This document shows, piece after piece, positions 36,250 through 47,044 of a stretch of DNA of 64,000 nucleotides. Positions within the stretch are counted from its first letter, which is position 1, and each line of letters begins with the position of its first letter. Made by a program: the position numbers and the translations under genes. The notes beneath the pieces were generated by a model. It did not search any database and was not told the DNA's origin. It worked only from the letters and a program-made list of their open reading frames with translations. The stretch spans positions 620,001 to 684,000 of the forward strand of contig JACONN010000003.1 in NCBI GenBank assembly GCA_014323675.1, given 5' to 3'. This DNA comes from Hormoscilla sp. GM7CHS1pb (GTDB lineage: Bacteria; Cyanobacteriota; Cyanobacteriia; Cyanobacteriales; Desertifilaceae).

Positions 36250-39200
36250 TTGCCAACTACTATCCTTTTCGACGGTACCCTAGGAACAGCTCCCGCAGAC
36301 CAAGGAGAGCTGATTTTAGCACAAATACTGCCCCCTCCTTTGGCACCTGCTGCGAGCGAAACATTAGGTGATAGCGCAGTTACTCTCGATACCGACTTTC
36401 TTGGCGATCGCTATACGGGATACGCAGGCTACACGAATTACACGATCGACTTGCTGGCGCTGGATGCCAGACCAATAGATCCAGAATTCCCCCCCTGGAC
36501 CCGTCGGCAGGCTTTAGCGTATCTTTTAATGTGGCGATCGACTCAGAGACAAGCCTAACTACCGATCGGGCGGGTTTCAGTGTCATTGCGGTCAGCAGCG
36601 ACGGCCAGAATGAAATTGAGTTGGGTTTTGGCGAAGACCGGATATTTGCTCAGGCCCAGGGATTTGTATCTGGGGAAGAGGTGGTGTTTGACACTACGTT
36701 TCCGACGGACTATGAATTGACCATCGAAGGCAGTGAATACGCGCTGTTTGCTGATGATGAAGAAATCCTGAGTGGTTCCCTACGGAACTACGATTTTGAC
36801 CCAGCAGCCAGTCAGCCTCCTTTACCCTTTAATCCCTATGATTTGCAAAACTTCATCTTCTTGGGAGATAACACGGACCAGTCAAGTGCAACTTTCACTC
36901 TGGGTTCTGTGGAGGTAGAGACACCAGATCCAGATCCAGATCCAGATCCAGATCCAGATCCAGATCCAGATCCAGATCCAGATCCGGTAAACCCAGTAGA
37001 AGTAAAGGTGATCGTCGAGAACCTAGCCCCAGAAAACGGGACCTATCTGACTCCGGTATGGGTAGGATTTCAGGATGGCGGGTTCGATACTTACGACTCG
37101 GGTGCGCCCCTGACACCGGGTGGAGAACGCTTGGCAGAAGATGGCAATGTCATGGTGCTGTCTGAGGAATTCCTCGATAGTGGTACGGGTGTGGTAGATG
37201 GTGCAGTCGGGGACGGCCCGATCGCCCCCGGGGAAATGGTGATGGAAACCTTCATCCTGGATGGCAATGACGAGCGATCGCGCTTTCTCGACTACTTCTC
37301 GATGGTGATCCCTTCTAATGATGCCTTTATCGGGAACGGAAATCCCGAGGCCCACGAGATATTCGATGCAGATGGCAATTTCATCGGCGCAGAAATCATC
37401 GTGTTGGGGGATGAGGTGAATGACGGGGGCACGGAAGTCAACGACGAACTGCCAGAAAACACGGCATTCTTCGGTCAGACGATTCCGGACTCGGGAGACG
37501 ATGAAAATGGGGTAGTGACAGACCACCAGGGTTTTGCGGACCCAGGCATGGGGGGCATCTTAGACGATCCGATGTTCGCCAATGCCGATTTCACAGCGCC
37601 AGGTTACGAGATAGCACGGATATCGGTGATAGAGGCAGGGGAAGATCCGGAACCACCGGAACCACCGGAACCGGAACCAGTGGAAGTAAAGGTGACGATC
37701 TCTAACCTAGCCCCAGAAGGGGGGACATTTATAACTCCAGTATGGGTAGGATTTCACGATGGCGGGTTCGATAATTACGACCGTGGTGCGCCCCTGACAG
37801 TAGGTGGAGAACGCTTGGCAGAAGATGGCAATACAATGGTGCTGTCCCAGGAATTCTTCGATAGTGGTGCGGGTGCGGTAGATGCAACCATCGGTGGTGG
37901 CCCGATCGCCCCGGGGACATGGTGATGGAAACCTTCATCCTGGATAGTAATGACGATCGGTCCCGGTTCCTAAACTACTTCACGATGGTGATCCCTTCAA
38001 ATGATGCCTTCATCGCCAACGGGAATCCCGAGACCCACGAGATATTCGATGAAGATGGTAATTTCATCGGGGCAGACTTCGTAATTGCTGGGGAACGGGT
38101 TTACGATGCGGGAACGGAAGTCAATGACGAAGTGCCCGAAAACACGGCTCTGTTAAACCAGATGGTACCCAATACGGGGGAAGATGAAAATGGCGTAGTA
38201 GGTTTGCACCCCGGTTTCCTGGCCAATGGGAATATCTTGGCAGCATTTCCAGGGGCAGATTTTACAGCGCCAGGTTACCAGGTAGCACGCATCACCATCG
38301 AACGGGATATTCTAGACGATCCTGTAAACCTGACATCTGTATTGACAGGGGACCAAGAGGTTCCCCCTGTAGAGACCGAGGCAAGGGGGACTGCCGAAAT
38401 GACCCTGAATGAAGCGGGAGATGCCTTCAGCTACAGCATCACCGTTTCGGGTTTGGACTTTGGCGAGTTTATCGGCGACGGCACGCCCCAAACACCTTCG
38501 ACAGATGATGATGTCACTGGACTGCATATCCACAATGTTCCTCGGGGTGAAAATGGTCCAGTTGTCTTTGGGCAAATTAACCCCAACCAGGATGATGATG
38601 ACATCAGGTTTGTGCTCAACCAGGATGGTTCAACTACTATATCGGGCATTTGGGAAGAAACAGACCCCGCTGATCCACCATTGAGTGATTTCGTCGATGT
38701 GCTGCAGGGGAACCAACCAGGAGACGAGGTTGACCTTTACTGGAATATCCACACTAATGAGTTCCCATCTGGTGAGATCCGGGGCCAGTTTCAGATCGCG
38801 TCCGATATCCCGATCCCGAACACTCCTCCCGTAGCGTCTAACGATCCAGCTCGCACCGATATTGACACACCGGTGGAAATAGACGTGCTGGCCAATGACA
38901 TGGATGCGGATGGAAACCCTCTGACCCTCAGCATTGTCACAGCTCCGAGCAACGGTACGGCCTTGGTGAATGACCAGGGGACTCCAGATCCAAGTGATGA
39001 TGACATCAACTACACCCCAAATCCTGGCTTCCAGGGCACAGACCAGTTCACATATCAGGTGGATGATGGGAATGGCGGCACTGACACTGCTACTGTAACT
39101 GTCAGGGTGGGGACAGCGCCAACTCGGAATCGGATTAATGGCACCGGGCAAGACGATCTTCTGATCGGCACTCCTGATGACGATGACATTCGTGGCCGCG

Positions 39201-39637
39201 CTGGCAATGATGAACTTCGTGGAGAAGAGGGTAATGACTTGCTCGTAGGCGGTCAGAATGATGACACTCTGACTGGTGGTGTAGACAACGATATTCTCTT
39301 CGGAGGTCCGGGAAATGACTTTTTTGATGGTGGTGCCGGAGATGATATCATCAGTGGTGGCTTAGGTCAAGATATGATGATCGGCGGCGATGGCGCAGAT
39401 ATCTTTGTGTTGTCAACTAATAGCGCAGTTGATAGCCGATTGAATACTGATGTGATCCTGATTTTCGAGGTTGGTATTGACTCGATCGGCCTCACGGACG
39501 GGTTGACAGAAGCAGATCTGGATTTGCAGCAGCTGGGCACTAATACTCTCATCAAGATAGCATCTTCAGGACAATACTTAGGTCTCGTTAACCGCACGCT
39601 AGCCGCAGATATAGAGGGCAGTTTCCTCTCTGTATGA
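36250..39637 (+). pseudogene. Large secreted protein: Spondin_N x2, CHRD, cadherin-like, RTX repeats
   Basis: About 1,130 residues after joining three phases. Order: a lectin-like N-terminal domain (MPTTILFDGTLGTAP), an Asp-Pro repeat linker near 36925-36985, Spondin_N copy 1 (ENLAPENGTYLTPVWVGFQD, then DGGFDTYDSG) and copy 2 (SNLAPEGGTFITPVWVGF), a CHRD domain (TSVLTGDQEVPPVETEARG, VTGLHIHNVP, SGEIRGQF), a tandem-Ig-like domain (PPVASNDPARTDIDTPVEID) and RTX calcium repeats (GGxGNDxLxGG). No signal peptide, so type I secretion is likely. It starts at TTG with AAGGAG eight bases upstream. Breaks are at C7 36489-36495 and C4 37909-37912; the equivalent site of copy 1 has C5 (37225-37229), which pinpoints the second as a one-base loss. 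Confidence 0.82.
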
Positions 39638-39795
39638 TCCGTCTGACGGTCCCATCTCAAGCATGAATAGCGCTCCGACGTCGCCTTACGTACGCGCAAC
39701 CTGTCTTACGCGCAACGTGGGGCGCTGGGTATAAAGAAACTCGGTTTTTGTCAAAACCGAGTTTCTGGGTTGGGGGCAGCCGGGGTATTAATGAT

Positions 39796-40024
39796 ATGAA
39801 TGCAACTAAACAGGAAATCAAGGAAATGCTCAAATGGTTGAACCGCAACGAGCAGCAGATACAGCAGTATGCCCATGAATATGTTGCCTACAATGCTAAT
39901 GGCATTATCGTTCATGGTGAAACCTGAGTCAAGTATTGCAGTTAGCAGCAGAAGAAGGGGATATTTTTTCTATTTACTTAGTTCCTGGTTTCACTGGATC
40001 TATTGTAATTTTACCCATTAGCTT
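39796..40024 (+). pseudogene. Small cyanobacterial protein, frameshifted
   Basis: MNATKQEIKEMLKWLNRNEQ, then QIQQYAHEYVAYNANGIIVH and, after a one-base shift near 39924, LSQVLQLAAEEGDIFSIYLV. This resembles short DUF5678-type proteins that often precede a retropepsin-like gene in cyanobacteria, as here. It ends against a 26-bp repeat copy at 40025. Confidence 0.6.
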
Positions 40025-40050
40025 ATGGCTGGCGCCACGCTGCGCGATCG
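40025..40050 (+). repeat. 26-bp repeat family copy
   Basis: Full copy between the small protein and the protease remnant; it separates the two reading frames. Confidence 0.9.
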
Positions 40051-40458
40051 GACAGTTAGTCGTCACGAGTGGTTGCCAAAATATCAAGTGACTCTCAAAC
40101 ACAAAGAGGTGGTAATACCGGGTACAATGATAGTTGATTCAGGGGCAGACTTTAGCGTGATATCCCTGAAAAATGGTCGATATTTGGGATATAGGTTAGC
40201 GGATGGAGAGGAACTATTAGTGGCACAGACATTAGGGGGGAGTGTGGAATAGGTTTTACGATCGCGCAGCGTGGCGCCAGCCATAGAGTTGAAATGGCGA
40301 TCGACGGATATAGTTTTACAGCGCCTTTCGCCTGGTTACAAAATAATACAACTGATGTGATGCTTTTGGGAAGAGAGATTGTCTTTGATAAGTTTAATAT
40401 TGAGTTTAGGCAAGCAGAGGAGGAAATAATTTTTACTTGGCGAGAAGGTTCTCAGTAG
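40051..40458 (+). pseudogene. Retropepsin-like aspartyl protease, interrupted by repeats
   Basis: Active-site motif VDSGADFSVI follows a short beta segment (YQVTLKHKEVVIPGTMI). After the repeat at 40260-40284 the protein resumes as VEMAIDGYSFTAPFAW, LLGREIVFDKFNIEFRQAEE. One monomer of a dimeric aspartyl protease fold is thus encoded. The inserted repeat breaks the frame. Together with the preceding small gene this is a degraded two-gene cassette. Confidence 0.7.
40260..40284 (-). repeat. 26-bp repeat copy inside the protease
   Basis: GATCGCGCAGCG then TGGCGCCAGCCAT, followed by AG (stop TAG in one frame). Inserted between GGSVE and VEMAIDG codons. Confidence 0.9.
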
Positions 40459-40479
40459 AAGTTTTATGGGGGCTTGTAG

Positions 40480-40575
40480 GAAGCACTTTAGTGCTTATGG
40501 CTGGCGCCACGCTGCGCGATCGGGGCTTGTAGTAAGCACTTTAGTGCTTCTGGGGCTTGTAGTAAGTACTTTACA
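40480..40575 (+). repeat. GTAGTAAGCACTTTAGTGCTT repeats
   Basis: Three copies of GGGCTTGTAG(T/G)AAG(C/T)ACTTTA with a 26-bp repeat copy (40497-40522) between the first and second. Related sequences occur at 23922-23942 and 53209-53385. Confidence 0.8.
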
Positions 40576-41002
40576 CTACTGTGAATGAACGAGATGGTTT
40601 GGGTGATGAGTTGGTGCCAGATTATTTGACTCGCATTCGTCGAGGTGAATTTTATGGTTGGCCTTATGCCTATCTTACCCCTGACTTACTCGATCCGCGC
40701 CAGACCCGCAGCAATGGACGCAGTAACAGACCGCGTTTGGCGGCCCGCACTAAAACACCTGATGTGCTGTTTCAGTCTCACTCTGCTGCTTTAGGGTTGC
40801 AGTTTTATGATGGCAATACTTTTCCCCGAAAATACCGCAATGGGGCCTTTGTCGCCTTTCGCGGTTCCTGGAACCGCAATGCTGGCACTGGCTACAAAAT
40901 TGTCTTTGTCCCCTTTGCGTTCCCAGGCGGTCCCCAGGGAACGAGGGCGTCCCCAAGGCTATTATGAAGATTTCCTGACTGGTTTCCCGATCGATCCAAT
41001 AG

Positions 41003-41050
41003 CTGGCGCTCCCGTGAGGGATATGGCTGGCGCTCCCGTGAGGGATACGG
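41003..41050 (+). repeat. Second repeat type, tandem pair
   Basis: GCTGGCGCTCCCGTGAGGGA followed by TATG or TACGG, twice in tandem. A third copy is at 54963-54990. It shares ATGGCTGGCGC with the 26-bp family and may be a relative. Confidence 0.75.
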
Positions 41051-41115
41051 GACCAACTACTTGGGGACGCCCGGTAGGTTTGCTAGTTCTCCCAGATGAC
41101 AGTCTGCTGTTGACT

Positions 41116-41140
41116 GATCGCGCAGCGTGGCGCCAGCCAT
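41116..41140 (-). repeat. 26-bp repeat family copy
   Basis: Inserted in the dehydrogenase remnant between LLLTD and NNRIYRV codons. Confidence 0.9.
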
Positions 41141-41228
41141 AGAAGCTAATAACCGCATTTACCGCGTTCAATATACTGGAAATTGAGAATGGTGAATTAT
41201 TAATTGAGAATGGCGACTTGAAAATAAC

Positions 41229-41866
41229 TCAATTTTCCATTCTCAAATTTTCCAGGTCTTCTGGCCTGTTACAATTAAATAGCATTTCCCGGTCCGTTAG
41301 GGGGAGTTCTGCTACTGTCTGGGAGGCCAGGAACTGCTGGAACGATCGCCCCCTTGTTGGATAAATTGGGTTAACTCTGGCAGGCACGATCGCCTGTAAA
41401 AGCCGCACAGGGGTTCCCATCCCCATTCCTGTTGCACCAAGAGGGCGATCGCCTCTCTTTGTACCTCTGCCAATTTTACCACCCAGTCTTGCAAGACATC
41501 AGCACGCAGCTTAGGCAAGTCACAGGCAAGTAATAATACCCAATCTGATTCTACATGAACTAACCCTCGAACAAACCCCACTAGCGGTCCACTTGGTTGG
41601 CTTTCTCCTGCTATTGGGACTTCCGGGATTAAATGACAGTCCTTAGGTATAATTTCTCGATATCTTTCTGGCCAGGAGGTGACTACATAAACCCGATCGC
41701 TACAGGATTTTGCAATGTTACAAATCCTACCAATTAGCGGCATTCCTTCAATAGGAATTAGGGCTTTATCTTTACCCATGCGCCCACTTTTACCTCCGGC
41801 GAGGACGATCGCTGTCAGTTTGATTGCGGAGGCTTTTTGATGTCTCCGGAGACATTGAGGTAGCAT
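41229..41866 (-). CDS. mobA: Molybdenum cofactor guanylyltransferase MobA (one apparent frameshift)
   Basis: Links GMP to molybdopterin for bis-MGD enzymes. GTP-binding LTAIVLAGGKSGRMGKDKAL near the N-terminus, VYVVTSWPERY, PLVGFVRGLVHV, VLLLACDLPKL and CGFYRR match the family; the tail SFQQFLASQTVAELPLTDRE, MLFNCNRPEDLENL is in another phase. The junction is at C5 41349-41353 (six would join). The N-terminal dozen residues (MLPQCLRRHQKAS) are encoded by a TGTCTCCGGAGACA hairpin repeat, so the start region appears replaced. No other cofactor genes are adjacent. Confidence 0.85.
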
Positions 41867-41989
41867 TTTACGACTCAATATCAATTTCCACTAGCTTATT
41901 TCTGGATGACAGATATGATTTAATTAAGATGCTGGACTTGGGAACATCAAATTCATAGCCCGCGAGGGTAATTAACTCTTTATTCGCCT

Positions 41990-42014
41990 ATGGCTGGCGC
42001 CACGCTGCGCGATG
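41990..42014 (+). repeat. 26-bp repeat family copy
   Basis: Intergenic copy; 41885-42416 has no recognisable gene. Confidence 0.88.
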
Positions 42015-42227
42015 GGCAGGCATGGACTGGCGGTGACTTTAGCTGGATGCTACAGGGCTGCGTGTCCTATCTGACTCTTCTGCGATCTCCTGCTTTTTGG
42101 AGTTGGGTTTTACCTTGACTTTTTTGTACATTTATGTCATGTTTTATGGGCTCGATATCATGGTATCTGTTCGCTTTATCTATCATAGATGATAAATCTT
42201 TGTTTGTCAAGCAAGGGGCCGATCGCA

Positions 42228-42312
42228 CGCTCCTATCGTTTACCGATCCACCCACCCATGTCGTTGCCAGCTGGCGAACGACAGGGTGGGTGAAGAGGAA
42301 ACGACCCCCTCC
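42228..42312. repeat. 85-bp hairpin repeat
   Basis: CCTATCGTTTACCGATCC, then CACCCACCCATGTCGTTGCC pairing with GGCGAACGACAGGGTGGGTG, then AAGAGGAAACGACCCC. Copies at 46914-46995 and 51325-51415 (inverted), partial at 14290-14378. Confidence 0.85.
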
Positions 42313-44266
42313 GCTACGCGAAGAGATAGAGGATCTTAAAAAAAGACTCGCGCCGTTCCCAGGCGGTCCCCAGGGAACGAGGTTGATGGTTAATGAAGAA
42401 TGTTAACCATCAACCATTACTGAGTGCTCGATCGCCCTTCCAAAAAGCCAAATAGAAGATAATGTTCTCGCCCGCTTCTGAAAGCAGAAGCCTCTACGGC
42501 GATCGCAACATCGGGGTTTTGGGCGAGATAGAAGGCTTCATCGAAGTCGAGATTAAAATTAGGGCTAGGCAGACGACCTTCAAATTGTCCAAACTGAAGA
42601 TAATGTTCCAGTCCAGTAGAAAATATACCACCAAGTACGGCAGTGGCAACATCGGGATACTGGGCGAGATAAAAGGCTTCGTCAAAATTGAAGTTCTGGC
42701 TAGGACTGCGACCTTCAAATTGTCCAAACTGAAGAAAATGTTCCAGTCCACTGGCAAAAGCACCGGTAGCCACTGCCGCCGCGACACCAGGGTTTTGGGC
42801 CAGATAGAAACTCTCGTCAAAAGCAGGTAGAGAGGGTGGCGCTGGTGCTGGCGTAGGCCTTGGCACATCTGGGAGGTCGATCGCCTGAGAGTCGTCATCA
42901 TTGATAATCGTACCTCGGGCTTCCACAGTATTCGGCTGTCCATTGGTAATATCGGTCAGCAGCACCGAAAAGGTCTCATCTGCTTCTAAGGAGGCATCGC
43001 CAATAATAGGCACCGCGATCGTCCCTTGGATCTGACCGGGATTAATAGTCAAAACACAATCGTCTGTTCGTAATCGCCGCTAGCTACTGCGGTGCCATCC
43101 TGGGTACTATAGTTAAAGGTTACAGGATCGATGGCCTGTGCTGACAGACGCACCTGGAAGACCGCATTATTAGCACCCCTGTCTCCCTCAGTCACCTCTA
43201 TATTGGGAATAGACAAGTGCGAGACGTTCGGGTGTAAATACCTCTCTAAGACTTGTGACAGCCCAAGTCGGTATCATTAGCCAGTAAACTGTGTAATCCT
43301 TGTGGGTAATCGGTATCATTAGCTGAGTCAATCCCACCCTCCGGATACGGGAGGAACACCGGTCCCAACTGCTGCGGAGTGACATCGCCGGCGGTGGAAA
43401 GCAGGGACTCAAATGTAGGATAGCTGATAGCCTAAATCGGCAACTCCACTAGGAAATTTGCTCATGGCTAACGATAAGTGAACCTGTATAAGCCTCGTAA
43501 TCCCAAACCAGCGAAATAAGGCTGTAGCGCTGGAACCAAAAGGTAATGGTAGGAGTGGATAGTCGTTTGTCTTGGCTATTCCGTATTACTAAAATCCTCC
43601 CGGGGTATTGCAGGGGCCTAAAAGCAAAGTATGGATTATACGGAACGTTATAACCTCTGTTGAGCAATCTATGGACCGGCTAAACCGTTCCCATTAGACG
43701 ACTAACCGACCAGGAGATAAGTTAGATGATAAGCGAAAGCCAACGGGGGAGGGAAGCCCTAAAAAGCCAACGCCCGGGGTAATGCCTAGGATATGCTGAC
43801 ATAGGGCGCCTGAGCTGGAAGTCAAGGGAACAAGTAGTCTAAAAATGATACGGAACCTCAGACGCTAGTAATGGTCACCTGCCTTCATCTGTTGATCGAC
43901 CAGGTGGAGCGTAAGAGCCAGGAAATGGTCACCTGCAATCAGCCGTAACTGAGAGTAAGAGCCATAGTCGGAAGGTAATTGCTCAAGATCTTGGTGGTGA
44001 AGGAATATGGGTACTGCCGGTACTGCATAGTTACTCGGGCCATCGGACTGGAGTGAACAGCCCTTGTACTGCCTCGGAATGCCTAACAGGACAAGAGCAA
44101 TTTTTGAGGAGCGAAAACTTCTCAAATGCTTACGGGGTGGGGGGTTTTGACCTCGAAGTGGTGAGTCGGCAGCCGAGCGCCCGAATATGCAGTTGAGATG
44201 CGCGACAGCTGATTTTTTTCAAAATCCCGCGCCCAGGGTTGACAAATTCGATAAATAAGTAGTAAG

Positions 44267-45822
44267 TTGGAAGACATGACTAAGAATTGGCTTGCTGACC
44301 TCGACCAAGACACAGAGAATCTCGACCCAAAAAGTCGGGAAGTTTTGCAGCGGTTACTCAATTACCTAGAAGACCTATACAGCCAAAACCTTGAATTGAA
44401 AGCTGACAATCAACGATTGAGAGATGAAATAGCCGCGCTCAAAGGGCACAAGGGAAAACCTGACATCAAACCTCAAGCCAAAGCTGATACTTCTAAAGCT
44501 GATACTTCTGCGGAGGCCAAACCAGAGCAGCCCAATAGTCGAGAGCGAAAAAAGAAAAAACCGAAAACCCCCCCCAGGAACGTCGCCAACTTATTCATAT
44601 TGACAGAGAAGAGGTTATCAAACTGGCTCGGAGTAACTTGCCGTCAGATATCACCCATAGAGGCTACCGAGAAGTAACAATTCAAAATATTATATTTAAA
44701 ACAGACACGGTTATTTATCGACTAGAAAGACTCTATTCACCTAGTACGGAGAAATTTTACGAAGCCCAGTTGCCGCAAGGATTAAAAGGCAAATCTTACG
44801 GGAGTGAACTCGAAGCATTTGTTCTCACTTTGTATTATCAGTTACGAGTGCCAGAAGAAAAGATTCTTAAATTGTTGCCGTCTCAGGGAATAGTAATCTC
44901 GGCGGGAAAAATATCTAACTTAATAACTCGGCAATATTTAAGAGAATTTACTGAAGAACGAAATGCTATTTTAGAAGCGGGACTGGGCAGTACCAGTTAT
45001 CACCAAATTGATGATACGGGGATGCGGGTTAATGGGAAAAATTGCTATGTATTCACACTCTGCAATCCTTACTATAGCAGTTTTTTTACCAGAGAGCGCA
45101 AAAACTCTGAAACAGTTCTCCAAATGTTAAACGAATTGCAGTTGGATCCAACTGAATTAGCAGTTGTTCAATCAGATGATTTAGTTGACAGTATTTTGCC
45201 TGACAAGAAGAAAAAGCAGCTCGGGGACTACATAGATATTTTGGTGGCTGATGACGCGGGACAATTTCACAACCAGACGAACCATCGTAGTTTATGCTGG
45301 ATTCATGAAGGACGACACTACGAAAAGCTGACTCCTCTGGTTCCCTCTCATCAAAAAAGCCTGGCACAATTTCTCTCTTATTTTTGGATTTACTATTATC
45401 AACTCAAAGCCTATCAACAGCAAAGCACAGAAGAGCAGCGACAACAAAAACTGTTGCTTGAAACCGAATTTGACAAATTGTTTTCCCGTCAAACCGGATA
45501 CAGTGCTTTAGATCATAGAATTGATTTAACAAAACAGAAGAAGCCTTATTTACTATTAGTTCTAGATTTTCCTGAAGTTCCTCTTGACAATAATGAGGCA
45601 GAGCGGACAGTCCGGGAGTATGTGATTAAGCGCAAAATCTCCAATGGAACCCGCACTCTACAGGGGACTCAGGCGTGGGAAGTGTTTTTGGCTCTGGTTG
45701 ACACCTGCCGCAAAAACGGAGTGAATTTTTATTCGTACATTAAGGATCGAATTTCCAAATCTTTCAAGATGCCAGCGTTGTCCACGCTAATTCAACAGAT
45801 GCAGCCGCCAAAACCAACATAA
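44267..45822 (+). pseudogene. IS66-family transposase (TnpC type), one frameshift
   Basis: About 520 residues. N-terminal coiled-coil/leucine zipper (LNYLEDLYSQNLELKADNQR), a basic linker with two KADTS repeats, then the DDE core: YHQIDDTGMRVNGKNCYVFT, VVQSDDL, ILVADDAGQFHNQTNHRSLC, and the C-terminal FPEVPLDNNEAERTVREYVI, KRKISNGTRTLQG. The frame slips at C8 44568-44575; nine would join PKTPP to QERRQLIHID. No TnpA or TnpB partner genes. Terminal repeats were not found with confidence. It lies inside the group II intron. Confidence 0.85.
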
Positions 45823-46247
45823 ACATAAACCATTGACTCCAAGTCTCGCTTGTGTAGTTTCCACCTAAGCACCAAGGGTGTTACAGCTCCTTGTTATAAA
45901 GGACAGACTCATTAAGTGCGACATCAGCTCCTGTTTAAAAAGCTGCAGGAGCTACTCTCGTGTGGAAATCACTCCCCACCAACATATTGAGCAACTTCGT
46001 CGGAAGGTATATATGGTTGAATGAAGACCGAGACCCGGCACCGCAAAAGTACAGGGCCCAAGGTACGGCCAAATCGTTAGTAGAGAGTGCAGTCGGGACG
46101 TTTAATGTACTTTCTCCCGCACGAACCCTCCGGAGTCCGGCACTAAAGTCATTCCCAGACAACAACGAAAAGACAAAAGTTCACGAGACAAAGCAGGAAC
46201 TGGCAACAGAACCATAGACAACCCACGTAAAGGGACAGCACAGGCAG

Positions 46248-46282
46248 GAGCCGGATGTGGTGAAAGTCACAAGTCCTGTTTT
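46248..46282 (+). ncRNA. Domain V of the second group II intron
   Basis: GAGCCGGATGTGGTGAAAGT followed by CACAAGTCCTGTTTT. The lower stem has G-U pairs and one mismatch compared with the perfect copy at 33396, so catalysis may be weakened. Confidence 0.75.
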
Positions 46283-46810
46283 GTATGGGAGGGTTGGGAA
46301 GCGATTCCCAGCTCGACCCCGACCACTGGGGAGATCGTCATTGGCGATCGTCCCAGTTGCCTCGTTGTCAATAATTATCCCGCCTGCGGCAGGGCCCCCT
46401 CCGCTACTGAGCAGTAGTAACAGGGTCTCCTCTGATTCCACCTCTTCGTCACCCAAAACGGGCACGGTGACTGTTTTCTCAGTTTCCCCGGGTGCAAACA
46501 CCAGGGTATCGGCAGTCAATTGGTAATCACGTCCAACCGTTGCCGACTGGTCTGCGGTTTCATAATTCACCGTTACAGGCACTACAGTAGGTTCTGACAG
46601 CAGCACAGTGAATTCCAGATTAGCAGTTGGCCGATCCGGGTTGTCCGGGTCCCGATCGCCCTCTCGGACAGAGGCATTCTCCACTGATATTTCTGGTATG
46701 GCAATCTGGAAATTGGCGAAATCAGCTGCTGTAATTGGTTCTTCCGCATTCAAGGTCAGCCGGTAAAATCCCCCTGACTGCACATCCACATCTGCGGGCG
46801 CACCCGATCC

Positions 46811-46835
46811 GATCGCGCAGCGTGGCGCCAGCCAT
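46811..46835 (-). repeat. 26-bp repeat inside the adhesin gene
   Basis: Disrupts the frame after TTTTIYG codons; the host resumes with the segment leading to DVDVQSGGFYRLTLN. Confidence 0.88.
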
Positions 46836-46913
46836 AGATGGTGGTAGTAGTATAGACTGTTGATTCGTCTGGGTCAAGGCTAAAGCTATTTCTCAAGGCC
46901 AGGCTGACATCAT

Positions 46914-46995
46914 AACCCTATCGTTTACCGATCCACCCACCCATGTCGTTGCCAGCTGGCGAACGACATGGTGGGTGAAGAGGAAACGACCCCGG
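46914..46995. repeat. 85-bp hairpin repeat inside the adhesin gene
   Basis: Copy of the 42228 repeat. It introduces a stop in the adhesin frame just before the codons for GYDVSLALRNSFSLD. Confidence 0.85.
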
Positions 46996-47019
46996 CATCC
47001 ACAAATCCATCATTATCCC

Positions 47020-47044
47020 GATCGCGCAGCGTGGCGCCAGCCAT
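47020..47044 (-). repeat. 26-bp repeat inside the adhesin gene
   Basis: Adds WLAPRCAIG after IVNGE and shifts the following DRDNDGFVDAG codons out of frame. Confidence 0.9.

Larger units (their letters stand above)
40567..41186 (+). pseudogene. C-terminal fragment of a PQQ-type sugar (sorbosone) dehydrogenase
   Basis: NERDGLGDELVPDYLTRIRR, GEFYGWPYAYL, LFQSHSAALGLQFYDGNTFP, AFVAFRGSWNR, GYKIVFVPF, then in other phases GRPQGYYEDFLTGF, GRPVGLLVLPDDSLLLTD and NNRIYRVQYTGN. This is the last third of a glucose/sorbosone dehydrogenase beta-propeller. Three kinds of repeat interrupt it: a GTTCCCAGGCGG hairpin at about 40919-40949, two copies of GCTGGCGCTCCCGTGAGGGA at 41003-41050, and the 26-bp repeat at 41116-41140. 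The N-terminal two thirds are absent. Confidence 0.75.
43217..46320 (+). mobile_element. Second group II intron, carrying an IS66 transposase
   Basis: The 5' end GTGCGAGACG at 43217 follows directly on adhesin sequence. AACCAGCGAAATAAGGCT and AACCAAAAGGTAATGG (43495-43545) match the domain I region of the 31 kb intron. Domain V is at 46248-46282 (GAGCCGGATGTGG, GAAA, TCACAAGTCC) and a GGGTTGGGAA/TTCCCAGCTCGACCC domain VI hairpin follows. The 3' end is within 46315-46326. No reverse transcriptase is present. Being antisense to the adhesin, splicing cannot repair that gene. Confidence 0.78.

Noticed and set aside
42417..43052. Separate short Calx-beta gene
   Set aside because: It continues upstream through one base shift to 43216 and matches the phase and content of the gene resuming near 46320, so it is the end of the interrupted adhesin.
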